Shown here piece by piece: positions 33,670-43,066 of a stretch of DNA of 64,000 nucleotides. Within the stretch, counting starts at the first letter, position 1; the number at the start of each line of letters is the position of its first letter. Source of the DNA: Alphaproteobacteria bacterium. GTDB lineage: Bacteria > Pseudomonadota > Alphaproteobacteria > Oceanibaculales > Oceanibaculaceae. The notes beneath the pieces are model-generated. The model worked only from the letters and a program-made list of their open reading frames with translations, was not told where the DNA came from and searched no databases. The position numbers and the translations under genes were made by a program. Location of the stretch: contig JAHJHR010000007.1 in the NCBI GenBank assembly GCA_018823745.1, positions 62,001 to 126,000 on the forward strand. Reading direction: 5' to 3'.

Positions 33670-34002
33670 CATGACCCGGATCTTTCGCGACTCTTCCATG
33701 CCCTGGCGGACCCGACGCGGCGGGCGATCCTGACGCGCCTTGCCGAGGGGCCTTCTCCCGTCACAGAGCTGGCCACTCCCACGGGGCTGAGTCTTCCGAC
33801 GGTCATGCGACACCTTTCCGTCCTGGAGCAGGCGGAACTGATTGCCACATCGAAAGATGGCCGGGTGCGCACCTGCGCCCTTGTTCCCGAGGCGCTGGCC
33901 CCGGTGGGGACATGGCTTGAGGAGCAACGGGCTCTCTGGGAAGCCCGGCTCGACCGGCTGGACGATTATGTGATGACGCTGATGAAGGAGCGCGACGAAT
34001 GA
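33661..34002 (+). CDS. ArsR-family transcriptional regulator
   Basis: About 113 residues. A winged-helix domain starts LSRLFHALADPTRRAILTRL near residue 10, with VTELATPTGLSLPTVMRHLSVLE as the recognition helix, then a wing (SKDGRVRTCAL). There is no Cys metal site of the SmtB/ArsR alpha-3 or alpha-5 type, so it probably does not sense metal. This subtype regularly precedes AHSA1/SRPBCC genes. ATG 33637 is an alternative in-frame start; 33661 lies inside the palindrome that probably serves as operator. It overlaps the next gene by ATGA. Confidence 0.88.
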   Translation: MTKHDPDLSRLFHALADPTRRAILTRLAEGPSPVTELATPTGLSLPTVMRHLSVLEQAELIATSKDGRVRTCALVPEALAPVGTWLEEQRALWEARLDRLDDYVMTLMKERDE

Positions 34003-34475
34003 AACCGGAACTGGACCCGAACACCGATTTGAGTTTCACCCGCACGCTGGCCGCGCCACGGCAGCTGATCTGGGAGTGCTGGACGAAACCGGAGCATATC
34101 CCCCACTTCTTCATTCCCGTCCCGCACAAGGTGACGGCGGTGGATATCGACCTGCGGGTCGGGGGGCGGTTCAACACCACCTTCGATGTGGACGGCACCG
34201 TAATGAACAACAAGGGTGTTTATCTGGAGGTGGTCCCCGGCCTGAAGCTGGTCTTCACCGACACCTATACCGAAGGCTGGAAACCCGCGCCGGAGCCGTT
34301 CATGACCGCGATCCTGCTGCTGTCGGACGCGCCGGATGGGGGCACGACCTATACGGCCATCGCCCGGCACCGCAACGCCGATACGCGCAAGTCGCATGAG
34401 GATATGGGCTTCTTTGACGGCTGGGGCACGGTAGCGACGCAGCTTGAGGTCTATGCAAAGAGCCTGATCAAATGA
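33999..34475 (+). CDS. SRPBCC/AHSA1-domain protein
   Basis: 158 residues, a single START-like SRPBCC fold of the AHSA1 type. The N-terminal strand DLSFTRTLAAPRQLIWECWT is followed by PEHIPHFFIPVP, DLRVGGRFNTTFDVDG, and a C-terminal helix ESHED-like region (KSHEDMGFFDGWGTVATQLE). These proteins form a hydrophobic ligand pocket; most have no known ligand. Start overlaps the ArsR stop and its own stop overlaps the next start (ATGA each time), so three genes form one coupled operon. Confidence 0.9.
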   Translation: MKPELDPNTDLSFTRTLAAPRQLIWECWTKPEHIPHFFIPVPHKVTAVDIDLRVGGRFNTTFDVDGTVMNNKGVYLEVVPGLKLVFTDTYTEGWKPAPEPFMTAILLLSDAPDGGTTYTAIARHRNADTRKSHEDMGFFDGWGTVATQLEVYAKSLIK

Positions 34476-35347
34476 GGGACCGTTTTGCGACGCTGACCTT
34501 CGAGCGGGAGGTGGCCGCCCCGGTATCGGTGCTGTGGCAGGCCTGGACAGCCCCTGCCGCACGGGCGGTCTGGGCCGCGCCAACCCCCGCGGTCACAGTG
34601 GAATTCCTGGAGGCCGACAGCCGCGTGGGCGGGCGCGAGGTCTCGATCTGCAAGGTCGAGGGCCAGCCCGACATCCGCTGCGAATGCGGCTGGCTGGAGA
34701 TGCAGCCCGCACTATGCAGCGTGAACTACGAGGTGATCTCGTGCGAGGGGGCGACGCAATCTGCGGCGCTGGTAACGGCGGATTTCGAGGATGCGGGCGC
34801 GCGCAGCCGGGTGCGCGTGACCGTGCAGCTTTCCTCGCTGGCCACGGAAATGGAGGCCGGATACCAGCAGGGTTTCGACGCCGGGCTGGACAATCTGGCG
34901 GGCGTCGCCGAGCGGACCATGATCCTGGAACGGGTGATCCGGGCCCCCCGGGCCCTGGTCTGGGGCGCGTGGACAAATCCCGAGACGCTGCCGCAATGGT
35001 GGGGGCCTGACGGCTTCTCCTGCCGGACGACACGGATCGACCTGCGGACGGGCGGGGAATGGGTCTTCGACATGATCGCGCCGGATGGCACGATCTATCC
35101 GAACCACCATCTCTATGGTGAATTCCGGGCCGAGGAAAGACTTGGCTATACGCTTCTCTGGGGCGAGAACGGGCCGAAACATGCCGATGCCTGGGCGTCG
35201 TTCGAGGACCAGGACGGGGCGACGAAGGTAACGCTGGGCATGGTCTTCACGACGGCGGCCGAATTCCAGCAGGCGAAGGGCTTTGGCGCGGTGGAGCTGG
35301 GGCTGCAAACCCTGGGCAAGCTGGCGCGCTTCATCGATGCCGAGTGA
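34472..35347 (+). CDS. Double SRPBCC/AHSA1-domain protein
   Basis: 291 residues containing two AHSA1-type domains in tandem. The first (about 1-140) has FEREVAAPVSVLWQAWTAP and DSRVGGREVSICKVEG. The second (about 145-290) has LERVIRAPRALVWGAWTNPE, WWGPDGFSCRTTRIDLRTGG and EEFRAEERLGYTLLW-like strands. Fusion of two copies probably creates a pseudo-dimer. Its role is likely linked to the ligand sensed by the operon's ArsR regulator, but the ligand is unknown. Confidence 0.88.
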   Translation: MRDRFATLTFEREVAAPVSVLWQAWTAPAARAVWAAPTPAVTVEFLEADSRVGGREVSICKVEGQPDIRCECGWLEMQPALCSVNYEVISCEGATQSAALVTADFEDAGARSRVRVTVQLSSLATEMEAGYQQGFDAGLDNLAGVAERTMILERVIRAPRALVWGAWTNPETLPQWWGPDGFSCRTTRIDLRTGGEWVFDMIAPDGTIYPNHHLYGEFRAEERLGYTLLWGENGPKHADAWASFEDQDGATKVTLGMVFTTAAEFQQAKGFGAVELGLQTLGKLARFIDAE

Positions 35348-35369
35348 AATGCCGGACGTTTCATCGCCT

Positions 35370-35402
35370 TTCCCCTGTCGGCCACCGGGGCCGACAGGGG
35401 AA
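35370..35402. terminator. Strong bidirectional terminator-like hairpin
   Basis: Perfect 14-base-pair stem TTCCCCTGTCGGCC / GGCCGACAGGGGAA with a five-base loop, in the 72-base gap between the convergent SRPBCC operon and the RTX gene. The AA/TT outer pairs give short U-runs on both strands. Confidence 0.75.
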
Positions 35403-35419
35403 TACAGGATAGAGACAGG

Positions 35420-38400
35420 TCAGGCGTAGAAACCCATGTCGATATCGGCCGTGGTCAGGGCGCTGATGCCGAGGAAGGTAAGGCTTGCCCCCGCCACCTC
35501 GAGGACCACTCCGGTGTCGGTCACGCTCTGATTGGCAATGGCCGCCTGCAGCTCCATCAGCGTCACATGCTCCACCGCGAGGTGGTCCACACCCTGCTGG
35601 AAGTCAGTGATCGTCGGCGTCAGCACGGCGTTCGAGAAGTTCGCATCGAAGCCCTTCAGCACGAACAGGTCGGCACCGTCGCCGCCGGTCAGCGTGTCGT
35701 TGCCCTGGCCGCTGTAGATCACATCGTCGCCGGCCCCGCCGGTGATGCTGTCGTGACCCTTGCCGCCGCGCAGTTCGTCGCCGCCATCGCCACCCAGAAC
35801 GGTGTCGCCCTGCTTGCCGCCCTGCGCCGCATTGGCACCGCCGCCGGTCAGGTCCAGCGTGTCGAAGCCGGTACCGCCATCGAGGCTGTCATTGCCCTCG
35901 CCGCCGAACACCGAGTCGTTGCCGTCACCGCCCAGCAGCGTGTCATTGCCATCGGCAGAGCCCACCGTGTCGTCACCTGCGCCGCCATCGATGTAATCGT
36001 CATCCGCGCCCAGCACGATGTACTGGCTGGCATCGTCGGCCACCACATAGTTCTGGCCGGCGCCACCGGTAATGGTGACGGAGCCGATGATCGAGGCGAA
36101 CTCGATATTGTCGAGCTGCAGGCTGGAGCCCGACGGCATGCTGCGCATGTCGATGACGAAGGCCTCCGACTGGCCGGCATCAGTCGTACCGGAAATGATG
36201 ATCGGCGTGCCCGGTGCTGTGGTGCTTGTGCTGGTCGGCACGATGGTGCGCACGTCCAGCGTCGTGGTCTCGGCCAAATTGGTCAGGAAACTCTGCGCCC
36301 CGCCGACCAGCTCGGTCTGGGAGGTCGAGCCGCGCGCCTCGATGGAGGTCACCAGGCTGCCCAGCGCATCGGTCGGGTTCTGCGCCTGGCTTGGCCCTTC
36401 CGAGGTCAGGCTGGTGCCGCCCGGCAGCGTCGCGGTGACGACATTGCCGTTATTGTTGCTGTTTTGCACGATCGGCGCCGACCCCGGCGTGGTGCCGTTA
36501 TTGGTGATGGTCTCCGCCTGGGTATCCTCGCCGGAACCGGGCGTCGTCGGCGTCGTCGGCGTCACCACGACAGGCGGCGTGGTGGGTGTGGTCGGCGTGC
36601 TGGGCGGTGTGACCGGCGCGACCAGCGTGATGTAGCTATGGCCGAATTCACGCACGACGCTGAAGGTGCCGCTGGCGGCGGTGATGCCGGTCAAGGTCAG
36701 GGTCTGGCCGAGGCCCAGATCGATGGTGCCGCTGGCTGCCTTGCCGTCCAGCGCCGTCAGGTCGGAGACCGTCACCGTAATCTTGTCCCCAACCGCGAAG
36801 TCGGTGATGGTGTCGCCGCCCAGCCGGTTTATCGAGCCAATGAAGGTGTCCTTGCCGGCACCGCCGGTCAGCGTATCGGCGCCCTCGCCGACGCGTATGG
36901 TGTCGTCACCGCTGCCCCCGGTCACGCTGAACTTGCCGTCGGCTTCCGCAAAGCCGTTCCAGTCAATCGCCCCGGTGGCCTTGGAGCCGTCGACAATCAG
37001 GGTCTGGCCGGTCGCCACCGTCGCGTCATCGGTAACAATTTTGACGGTGCCGGACGTATGGCTGATCGTCACCGTTTCGACATTGGTCAGCGTCGTGGTG
37101 CCGAAGGTGACATCCTGCTCCGCTGTGATGGTCAGCGTGTCGCTGCCGCCCTCGCCGTTGATGACATCACCTGCGTTCAGCGAATTGGCGATGCTGGCAG
37201 TGATCGTGTCGTCGCCCCCGCCCAGCACCGGCGTATCATTGCCGGTGGTCAGGATGCGGGTGACCGGTCCCGGCGCGGCCAAAGTGAGGGTAGTATCGGT
37301 GCCATCATAGACGGCCTTGAAGGTGCCGCTTGCGGCGCTGAGGCCGGTGAAGGTCAGCAACCCGACGATATCCAGATTCAATGTGCTGCTGGCTTCTAGG
37401 CCGTCGAGACCGGACCTGTCAGCGTTCAAGAAGACGACGCTGTCACCGATTGCGAAGTCCGTAATCGTGTCGCCTTTGAAATCGTCTATGCTGCCCTGGA
37501 ACCTGTCGTCGCCGGCCCCGCCGGTCAGCGTATCAGCGCCCGCGCCGCCGACCAGCGTGTCGTCCCCAGCCCCGCCGATCAGCGTGTCGCTGCCCGCGCC
37601 GCCCTGGAGAGAATCATTCGCCGAGCCGCCGGTGACCGAGAATTTGCCGTCGGTTTCATTGCTGCCGGTCCAGAAGATCGCCCCGGTGGCGGCAGAGCCA
37701 TCGACGGTCAGGGTCTGGCCCGAAGCGACGGTCGCATCATCGGTGGTGATGGCGACGGTGCCGCTTGTGTGGCTGATCTTCACCGTTTCGACATTGGTCA
37801 GCGTCTCGGTGTTGAAGACGACGCTCTGTCGTGCCGTGATCTCCAGCGTGTCGGTCCCGCCCTTGCCGTCGATCACGTCGTTTATGTTCAGCGAATAGGC
37901 GATATCGGCATTGATCGTGTCGTTGCCACCGCCCAGCACCGGCGTGTCATGGCCGGTGGTCAGGTCGAAGGTCACCGGCGCGACAAGGGTGATGTAGCTC
38001 TCGGAAAAGCCCTTAGTCACCTCGAAGGTGCCGCTGGCGGCGCTGATGCCGGTGAGGGTCAGGGTCTGACCGCCGCCGAGATCGATGGTGCCGGTGGCCG
38101 CCTGGCCATTCAGCGCCGTCAGGTCAACGCTCTGCACCACGATCTGGTCGCCGACCGCGAAGTCGGTGATGGTGTCGCCGGCCAGATGGCCGGCCGGACC
38201 ATTGAATACATCATCGCCGGCACCGCCGGTCAGCGTATCGGCACCAGCCCCGCCGCGCAGGGTGTCGTTACCCAAGCCGCCCGTGATTGAGAATTTGCCG
38301 TCGGTTTCCTGGGCGCCGCTCCAGTTAATGGTTCCTGTGGCGGCGGAACCATCGACGGTCAGGGTCTGGCCGGTGGCCACCGTCCCGTCATGGGTAGAAA

Positions 38401-39799
38401 TACTGACGGTGCCGGTGGTGTGGCTGATCTTCACCGTCTCGACATTGGTCAGCGTCGTGGCGTTGACGGAGACGCCCTGCTCCGCCGTGATATTCAGCGT
38501 GTCATTGCCGCCTTTGCCGTCGATCACATCGTTTGGGTTCAGCGAATTGGCGATATCGGCATTGATCGTGTCGTTGCCATCGCCCAGCGCCGGGGTATCA
38601 TTGCCGGTGGTCAGGCTGGCCGTGACCGGCCCCGGTACCAGGGTGATGGTCGACGAGCCGGATGCGTAAACGACCTTGAAGGTGCCGCTCGCGGCGGTGA
38701 TCCCAGTGAGCGTCAGACTCTGCCCGCTGCCCATGTCGATGGTGCCGCTTGCCGCCTGGCCGTTCAGCGCAGACAGATCAACGCTCTGAACATAGATGCG
38801 GTCACCGGCCGTGAAGTCGGTGATGGTGTCGCCGGCCAAATCGGCTGCCTCACCGTAGAAGAAATCATTGCCGGCGCCGCCGGTCAGCGTATCAGCGCCG
38901 AGGCCACCGCCCAGCGTGTCGTCAGCGCTGCCGCCGGTCAGGTCGAACTTGCCGTCGGTTTCCTTCTGGCCGTGCCACATGATCCACCCGGTAGCGGCGG
39001 AGCCATCGACGGTCAGGGTTTGCCCGGCCGCCACCGTCGCGTCATCGGTGTCAATACTGACCGAGGAGCCTGTAGTGTGGCTGATTTTCACCACCTCGAC
39101 ATTGGTCAGCGTCGTGGAGTTCAAGGTGAGTGCCTGAGCCGCGGTGATGTTCAGCGTGTCGCTGCCGCCCTTGCCGTCGATCACGTCCTGTATGCTCAGC
39201 GAATTGGCGATGCTGGCATTGATCGTGTCGTCACCATCGGTCAGCGCCGGGGTCTCATTGCCGGTGGTCAGGCTGGCCGTCGCCAGCAGGCCGGCAAAGG
39301 CCTCTCGCGCCGCCGGGCTGAAAGCCGGGATGGCCGGCATTCCGTCTGCCGTGCGGAACGACCAGGCGCCGCCCAATGCGGTGCTGCCGACAGGGGCCTC
39401 CGAGGCGGCGACCGGCGCGCCCAGCGCGTCCTGAAGATCGGCCACGAAATCCCGGCCGATAGCGCCAGAGGCGACCGAACAGCCATAGAGCAGAACTTCC
39501 GCGTCCGGCGTCAGGCAGGCGGCGATACGGCGCAGCGCATCGGCTGCATCCGCCAGCGCCGCGGCATCCACGACAGCGCCGGCCAGATGCAGCGCACCGG
39601 GTTCGCCATGGGACAGGATGTGCAGGTCACTGAGCGGCCCCATCCGCTCCACCAGCGCCGCGATCTGCGCCAGCGGTGTCTCTTTAGAGGACAGGCAGGC
39701 GACATCAAAATCCGCCAGGCGGCCGTCGATCAGGTCGGTCGCAGCAGAGAGCGCGCCATCGACGACAAGCAGTTTTCCAGTGACCGTGACATGAAACAT
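35420..39799 (-). CDS. Large DUF4347/RTX repeat surface protein
   Basis: 1459 residues, probably secreted by type I secretion. Residues about 1-165 are DUF4347 (LLVVDGALSAATDLI, LHILSHGEPGALHL, LLYGCSVASGAIGRDFVADL), found at the N-terminus of large adhesins. Residues about 175-1062 are four repeats of 215-237 residues, each starting LTTGxxTPxLxxGxDTI and ending in an RTX GGAGxDxF and an ITDF segment. A Pro/Thr linker and a 200-residue spacer are followed by calcium-binding RTX nonapeptides GGxGxDxxx (about 1270-1370), ending in an ITDFQQG-containing C-terminal secretion signal region. ATG 39799 is chosen because DUF4347 begins there. No type I secretion genes are in the window. Confidence 0.88.
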   Translation of the reverse strand: MFHVTVTGKLLVVDGALSAATDLIDGRLADFDVACLSSKETPLAQIAALVERMGPLSDLHILSHGEPGALHLAGAVVDAAALADAADALRRIAACLTPDAEVLLYGCSVASGAIGRDFVADLQDALGAPVAASEAPVGSTALGGAWSFRTADGMPAIPAFSPAAREAFAGLLATASLTTGNETPALTDGDDTINASIANSLSIQDVIDGKGGSDTLNITAAQALTLNSTTLTNVEVVKISHTTGSSVSIDTDDATVAAGQTLTVDGSAATGWIMWHGQKETDGKFDLTGGSADDTLGGGLGADTLTGGAGNDFFYGEAADLAGDTITDFTAGDRIYVQSVDLSALNGQAASGTIDMGSGQSLTLTGITAASGTFKVVYASGSSTITLVPGPVTASLTTGNDTPALGDGNDTINADIANSLNPNDVIDGKGGNDTLNITAEQGVSVNATTLTNVETVKISHTTGTVSISTHDGTVATGQTLTVDGSAATGTINWSGAQETDGKFSITGGLGNDTLRGGAGADTLTGGAGDDVFNGPAGHLAGDTITDFAVGDQIVVQSVDLTALNGQAATGTIDLGGGQTLTLTGISAASGTFEVTKGFSESYITLVAPVTFDLTTGHDTPVLGGGNDTINADIAYSLNINDVIDGKGGTDTLEITARQSVVFNTETLTNVETVKISHTSGTVAITTDDATVASGQTLTVDGSAATGAIFWTGSNETDGKFSVTGGSANDSLQGGAGSDTLIGGAGDDTLVGGAGADTLTGGAGDDRFQGSIDDFKGDTITDFAIGDSVVFLNADRSGLDGLEASSTLNLDIVGLLTFTGLSAASGTFKAVYDGTDTTLTLAAPGPVTRILTTGNDTPVLGGGDDTITASIANSLNAGDVINGEGGSDTLTITAEQDVTFGTTTLTNVETVTISHTSGTVKIVTDDATVATGQTLIVDGSKATGAIDWNGFAEADGKFSVTGGSGDDTIRVGEGADTLTGGAGKDTFIGSINRLGGDTITDFAVGDKITVTVSDLTALDGKAASGTIDLGLGQTLTLTGITAASGTFSVVREFGHSYITLVAPVTPPSTPTTPTTPPVVVTPTTPTTPGSGEDTQAETITNNGTTPGSAPIVQNSNNNGNVVTATLPGGTSLTSEGPSQAQNPTDALGSLVTSIEARGSTSQTELVGGAQSFLTNLAETTTLDVRTIVPTSTSTTAPGTPIIISGTTDAGQSEAFVIDMRSMPSGSSLQLDNIEFASIIGSVTITGGAGQNYVVADDASQYIVLGADDDYIDGGAGDDTVGSADGNDTLLGGDGNDSVFGGEGNDSLDGGTGFDTLDLTGGGANAAQGGKQGDTVLGGDGGDELRGGKGHDSITGGAGDDVIYSGQGNDTLTGGDGADLFVLKGFDANFSNAVLTPTITDFQQGVDHLAVEHVTLMELQAAIANQSVTDTGVVLEVAGASLTFLGISALTTADIDMGFYA
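36611..39274 (-). repeat. Four tandem coding repeats of about 650-710 bases
   Basis: In gene order the units begin at 39274, 38617, 37966 and 37255, with lengths 657, 651, 711 and about 645 bases. Each encodes LTTGN(E/D)TPxL at its start. The third unit is longer because it carries additional RTX nonapeptides (about 20 residues). They are diverged, so the duplication is not very recent; still a likely site of recombination. Confidence 0.85.
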
Positions 39800-40062
39800 T
39801 GGAAGAGACCCCTTACCCCAAAAATTCAGATCTGGAGGTCCCCTCGGAGGGCCGAGGCATTGCCAGGAACTGGCGGCGTTTTGCCGGACAGCCAGGCACG
39901 CGCGCAACCACCGCACGGAACCATTGCTGTCTTCATTTCTGGGGGAGGATTTCAGCGACGGTCAGTCTCAACCGTCTCAATTCTCTCAAGGAATCGAGAA
40001 AAATCCGTCAGGAATCGACACACGCTGTCTTTGCCTAAGATCGGGGCCGGATCACCCGCCGG

Positions 40063-40875
40063 TCAGCGCCGGCGGTGGGACACAAGCTCCGCCAGCAGGA
40101 TGACGAGGCAGCACAATCCCATCAGGATTACCGAGGCCGCCGCCGCCGCCGGGAAGTCGGAGCCGGTCTCGGAAATCTTGCTGTAGAGGACCAGCGGCAG
40201 GATGGCGACCTGCGTGCCCACCAGCGCCAGCGCAGTGCCGTAAGCACCGATGGCAACGGCCGCGACCACCGAATAGGTCGTTACCAGTGCCGGCAAAATC
40301 TGCGGCAGCATGACCTCCAGCACCGCGCGAAACCGGCTCGCTCCGAGCGATTCCGCCGCCTGCATCTGTGCATAGTCAAAATTCGCCAGCACCGGCAGCA
40401 TCAGCATGACGACGCGCGGGATCAGGTAATAGGCATAGGCGAAGCCGAGACCGGCAGGGGAAAAGATGAAGCCGCCAATGGTGGCGGGATCGCCGCCCAG
40501 CGCCGCCAGCGACAAGGTGACGACACCGGAACGGCCGAACACCAGGATGAAACCATAGGCAACGATCAGCCCGGAAAAGGTGAGCGGCAGGGAAATCACC
40601 AGCAACATCGGCACCCGGCGGCTTTCCGGCAGGCTGACCAGATGGCGCGCAACCAGCGTGCCGATAAGCAGGGAAAAGAGCGGCGCCAGCGTGCCCAGCA
40701 CCAGCGTGCCGCGCAACCCGGCCCAGAAGGCCGGATCGTCGAACACGCGCCGATAGGCAGCGATCCCTTCGGACGCGCTTTCCAGCACGACCACGCCCAG
40801 CGGCAGCACGAAGAAGAAAAGGAAGAAGACAGCGCCCGGCAGGGCAAACCCGCCGAGAAGTGCTCTGGAACGCAT
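40063..40875 (-). CDS. ABC transporter inner-membrane permease (second, distal)
   Basis: 270 residues, six TM helices. The binding-protein-dependent permease signature near residue 175 is EAAESLGAS-like (MQAAESLGASRFRAVLEVML), where the EAA loop contacts the ATPase. It belongs to the CysTW/PotB-like family used for polyamines, iron or phosphonates. It is the last gene of the operon with the binding protein (35 bases upstream), ATPase and the other permease. Its substrate depends on the binding protein at 40911. Confidence 0.88.
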   Translation of the reverse strand: MRSRALLGGFALPGAVFFLFFFVLPLGVVVLESASEGIAAYRRVFDDPAFWAGLRGTLVLGTLAPLFSLLIGTLVARHLVSLPESRRVPMLLVISLPLTFSGLIVAYGFILVFGRSGVVTLSLAALGGDPATIGGFIFSPAGLGFAYAYYLIPRVVMLMLPVLANFDYAQMQAAESLGASRFRAVLEVMLPQILPALVTTYSVVAAVAIGAYGTALALVGTQVAILPLVLYSKISETGSDFPAAAAASVILMGLCCLVILLAELVSHRRR

Positions 40876-40910
40876 GCCTTCTTCCTCTCAAGTCACACAG
40901 GAAACGATAC

Positions 40911-41999
40911 TTACTGGCTGAGTACGGCCTTGGCCCAGGCGGCGTCCACTTCGGCCTTTTTCTCCTTGGCCTTGGCGACGTCCACCGGCTTCAGCTGCGG
41001 TGCCGCTGGCAGTTGGGCAGCAACCGAGTCGGACAGCTTCACACCCGGCACAGACGGCCGAACATAGCCTTCCGCGAAGGTCGCCTGGCCGGCATCCGTC
41101 ATGATGTAGTTCAGCCACAGCTTGCCGGCGTTCGGGTTCGGGCCGCCCTTCACCAGGCTGATGGCGTAGGGCGCAGCGGCCGAGGCCTCCTTCGGCATGA
41201 TGACCGCGACATCGTCGCCCATGCCGTCCTTGTACTTAGCCTTCAGCCCGTCATTCTCGTAGCCGATCCAGATCGGGATCTCGCCCTTCAGGAACTGCGC
41301 ATAGGGCGTGGTGCCGACGGTGCGCAGCACGCTGCCGGCCTTGTGCAGCTTCTGCAGATACTCGATGCCGGGGGTCACATTATCCATGCTGCCGCCGTTG
41401 GCGAAGGCGGCACCGAACACCACCACCTGGCCCTGGCCGGTCGAACGCGGGTCGAGATAGACGACCGAATTCTTGTATTCCGGCTTCGTCAGGTCGGCCC
41501 AGGATTGCGGCACATTCTTCACCAGCTTGGTGTTCACCAGGAAGGCGATGTTCAGCGTGTGGATGGTGAACCACTGGCCCGACGGATGGCGGAACGCTTC
41601 CGGCAGCTTGTCGAAATTCACCGGCTTGAAATCGGCGACCACGCCCTTTTCCGCGGCATCCAGGGCGGAACCGGCGAAGTAGTAGGCGGTGTCGGCCTGC
41701 GGCCGGTTGCGCGCCTTGTCCAGCGCCACAACGGTAGCTGCCGAGCCGAGGTCGTTATAGACCATCTCGACGCCCGGATAGCGCTTGGTGAAGGCCTTGA
41801 ACTGCGCCGCCCAGTTGGCCCAGGTCGGGCCGGTGTCGAAGGACACGACCAGCCCTTCCTTCTGCGCAGCCTCGTAGAGCGCCTTCTCGCCCTGATAGAG
41901 TTCCGGCCCGTCGAACGCGCTGGCGGCGAACGGCAGGGCGGCAAAGGGGGCGGCGAGGCTGACGGCAAGCGCCGCGCCCCGGAACCAGGTCTTCGTCAT
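40911..41999 (-). CDS. ABC transporter periplasmic substrate-binding protein
   Basis: 362 residues with a signal peptide (AALAVSLAAPFAALPFAASA). The mature part matches the PotD/FbpA/PhnS class of class II binding proteins: LYEAAQKEGLVVSFDTGPTW near residue 40, and a hinge and second lobe with WADLTKPEYKNSVVYLDPRS and PYAISLVKGGPNPNAGKLWL. Members bind ferric iron, polyamines, thiamine or 2-aminoethylphosphonate; tyrosine pairs of ferric binders are not evident, so substrate is undecided. The start overlaps the ATPase stop (ATGA). Confidence 0.85.
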   Translation of the reverse strand: MTKTWFRGAALAVSLAAPFAALPFAASAFDGPELYQGEKALYEAAQKEGLVVSFDTGPTWANWAAQFKAFTKRYPGVEMVYNDLGSAATVVALDKARNRPQADTAYYFAGSALDAAEKGVVADFKPVNFDKLPEAFRHPSGQWFTIHTLNIAFLVNTKLVKNVPQSWADLTKPEYKNSVVYLDPRSTGQGQVVVFGAAFANGGSMDNVTPGIEYLQKLHKAGSVLRTVGTTPYAQFLKGEIPIWIGYENDGLKAKYKDGMGDDVAVIMPKEASAAAPYAISLVKGGPNPNAGKLWLNYIMTDAGQATFAEGYVRPSVPGVKLSDSVAAQLPAAPQLKPVDVAKAKEKKAEVDAAWAKAVLSQ

Positions 42000-43057
42000 G
42001 TCGAACCTCTTGCGGTTGGTGTGTCGGGAGGCAGGAGCCGGATGGCCTCCGGCGGGATCGAGACGCGGGAGAAAGCGCCCCGAAACGCGGTTTCGCCGAG
42101 AATCGCGCCGGCGGGCGTCGCGAAATCGTAACGGCGGATAGATCCCAGGAACCGGTCGCGGCCGATCTGGCCGGAAAACAGATTGGGCAGATCGCTGTCG
42201 GTCTCACCGTCCGGCAACGGGCGCACCCTCTCCGGCCGCACCAGCACGGTAACCGCAGCGCCCGGCGCATGGCCGGCCGTATCGCAGGCCAGCACCCCCA
42301 GCGCGGTCTCGACACTGCGGGCGTCGTGCACCCTGCCCGGCCACAGATTGGCGAGGCCGACAAAGGCGGCGACCCGGGCGTCGGCCGGCTGATCGTACAG
42401 CGTGCGTGGGCTGGCGACCTGCAACAGCCTGCCCGCCATCATCACCGCCACGCGGTCGGCGATGGACAGCGCTTCTTCCTGGTCGTGGGTGACATGCAGC
42501 GTGGCGACCCCGGCCAATTGCTGCACGCGGCGGATTTCGTCGCGCATCTCTGCGCGCAGCGCCGCGTCCAGCGCCGAGAGCGGCTCGTCCAGCAACAGAC
42601 CGCTTGGCTGGAACACCAGCGCGCGGGCCAGCGCCACACGCTGCTGCTGGCCGCCGGACAGCGAAGCGACAGCGCGGCCCTCAAAGCCGGCAAGGCCGAC
42701 CGCGGCCAGCCCGTCCACCGCCCGGCGCAGCCGCTCCGTGCGGCCCACGCCCCGGATTTTCAGGGGATAGGCGACATTTTCCACCACACTCATATGCGGG
42801 AACAGCGCGTAATTCTGGAACACGACGCCAAGATTGCGCCGGTTGGCCGGGACCGCCGCCATGTCGGCGCCGCCGACGGATATCCGCCCGCTCCCCGGCA
42901 AGAGAAAGCCGGCAATCAGCTTCAGCAGCGTGCTCTTGCCCGATCCGGACGGGCCGATGACCGCCAGCAGCTCGCCATCCCCGACATGAAGATCAATGTC
43001 GGAGACACCGGCTCCCCCCGCATAACGGTAGCTGACCTGTTCTAGGGTAAGTGCCAT
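41996..43057 (-). CDS. ABC transporter ATP-binding protein (PotA/FbpC class)
   Basis: 353 residues. The ATPase domain has Walker A GPSGSGKSTL near residue 35, Q-loop VFQNYALFPHM, signature LSGGQQQRVALARAL, and Walker B LLLDEPLSALD. A C-terminal TOBE regulatory domain (about 240-353) has VLVRPERVRPLPDG. The GGAGG box lies just before the ATG. It sits in an operon between permease one (nine bases upstream) and the binding protein (4-base overlap). It energises uptake of the shared substrate. Confidence 0.92.
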   Translation of the reverse strand: MALTLEQVSYRYAGGAGVSDIDLHVGDGELLAVIGPSGSGKSTLLKLIAGFLLPGSGRISVGGADMAAVPANRRNLGVVFQNYALFPHMSVVENVAYPLKIRGVGRTERLRRAVDGLAAVGLAGFEGRAVASLSGGQQQRVALARALVFQPSGLLLDEPLSALDAALRAEMRDEIRRVQQLAGVATLHVTHDQEEALSIADRVAVMMAGRLLQVASPRTLYDQPADARVAAFVGLANLWPGRVHDARSVETALGVLACDTAGHAPGAAVTVLVRPERVRPLPDGETDSDLPNLFSGQIGRDRFLGSIRRYDFATPAGAILGETAFRGAFSRVSIPPEAIRLLPPDTPTARGST

Positions 43058-43066
43058 ATCCGCCTC

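Noticed and set aside
35567-37399. Long plus-strand open frame over the RTX gene
   Set aside because: Shadow of the RTX and repeat coding region; its repetitive Val/Arg/Ala composition follows the opposite strand.
36611-39274. Repeat array considered as CRISPR
   Set aside because: The repeats are about 650-710 bases, coding and in frame; no short direct repeats with spacers.
39799-39916. N-terminal extension of the RTX gene
   Set aside because: The extra 39 residues are not like DUF4347 and are Pro/Trp rich; ATG 39799 begins the domain.
38390-40186. Second long plus-strand frame over the RTX gene
   Set aside because: Same reason; it also runs through the gene start and the neighbouring gap.
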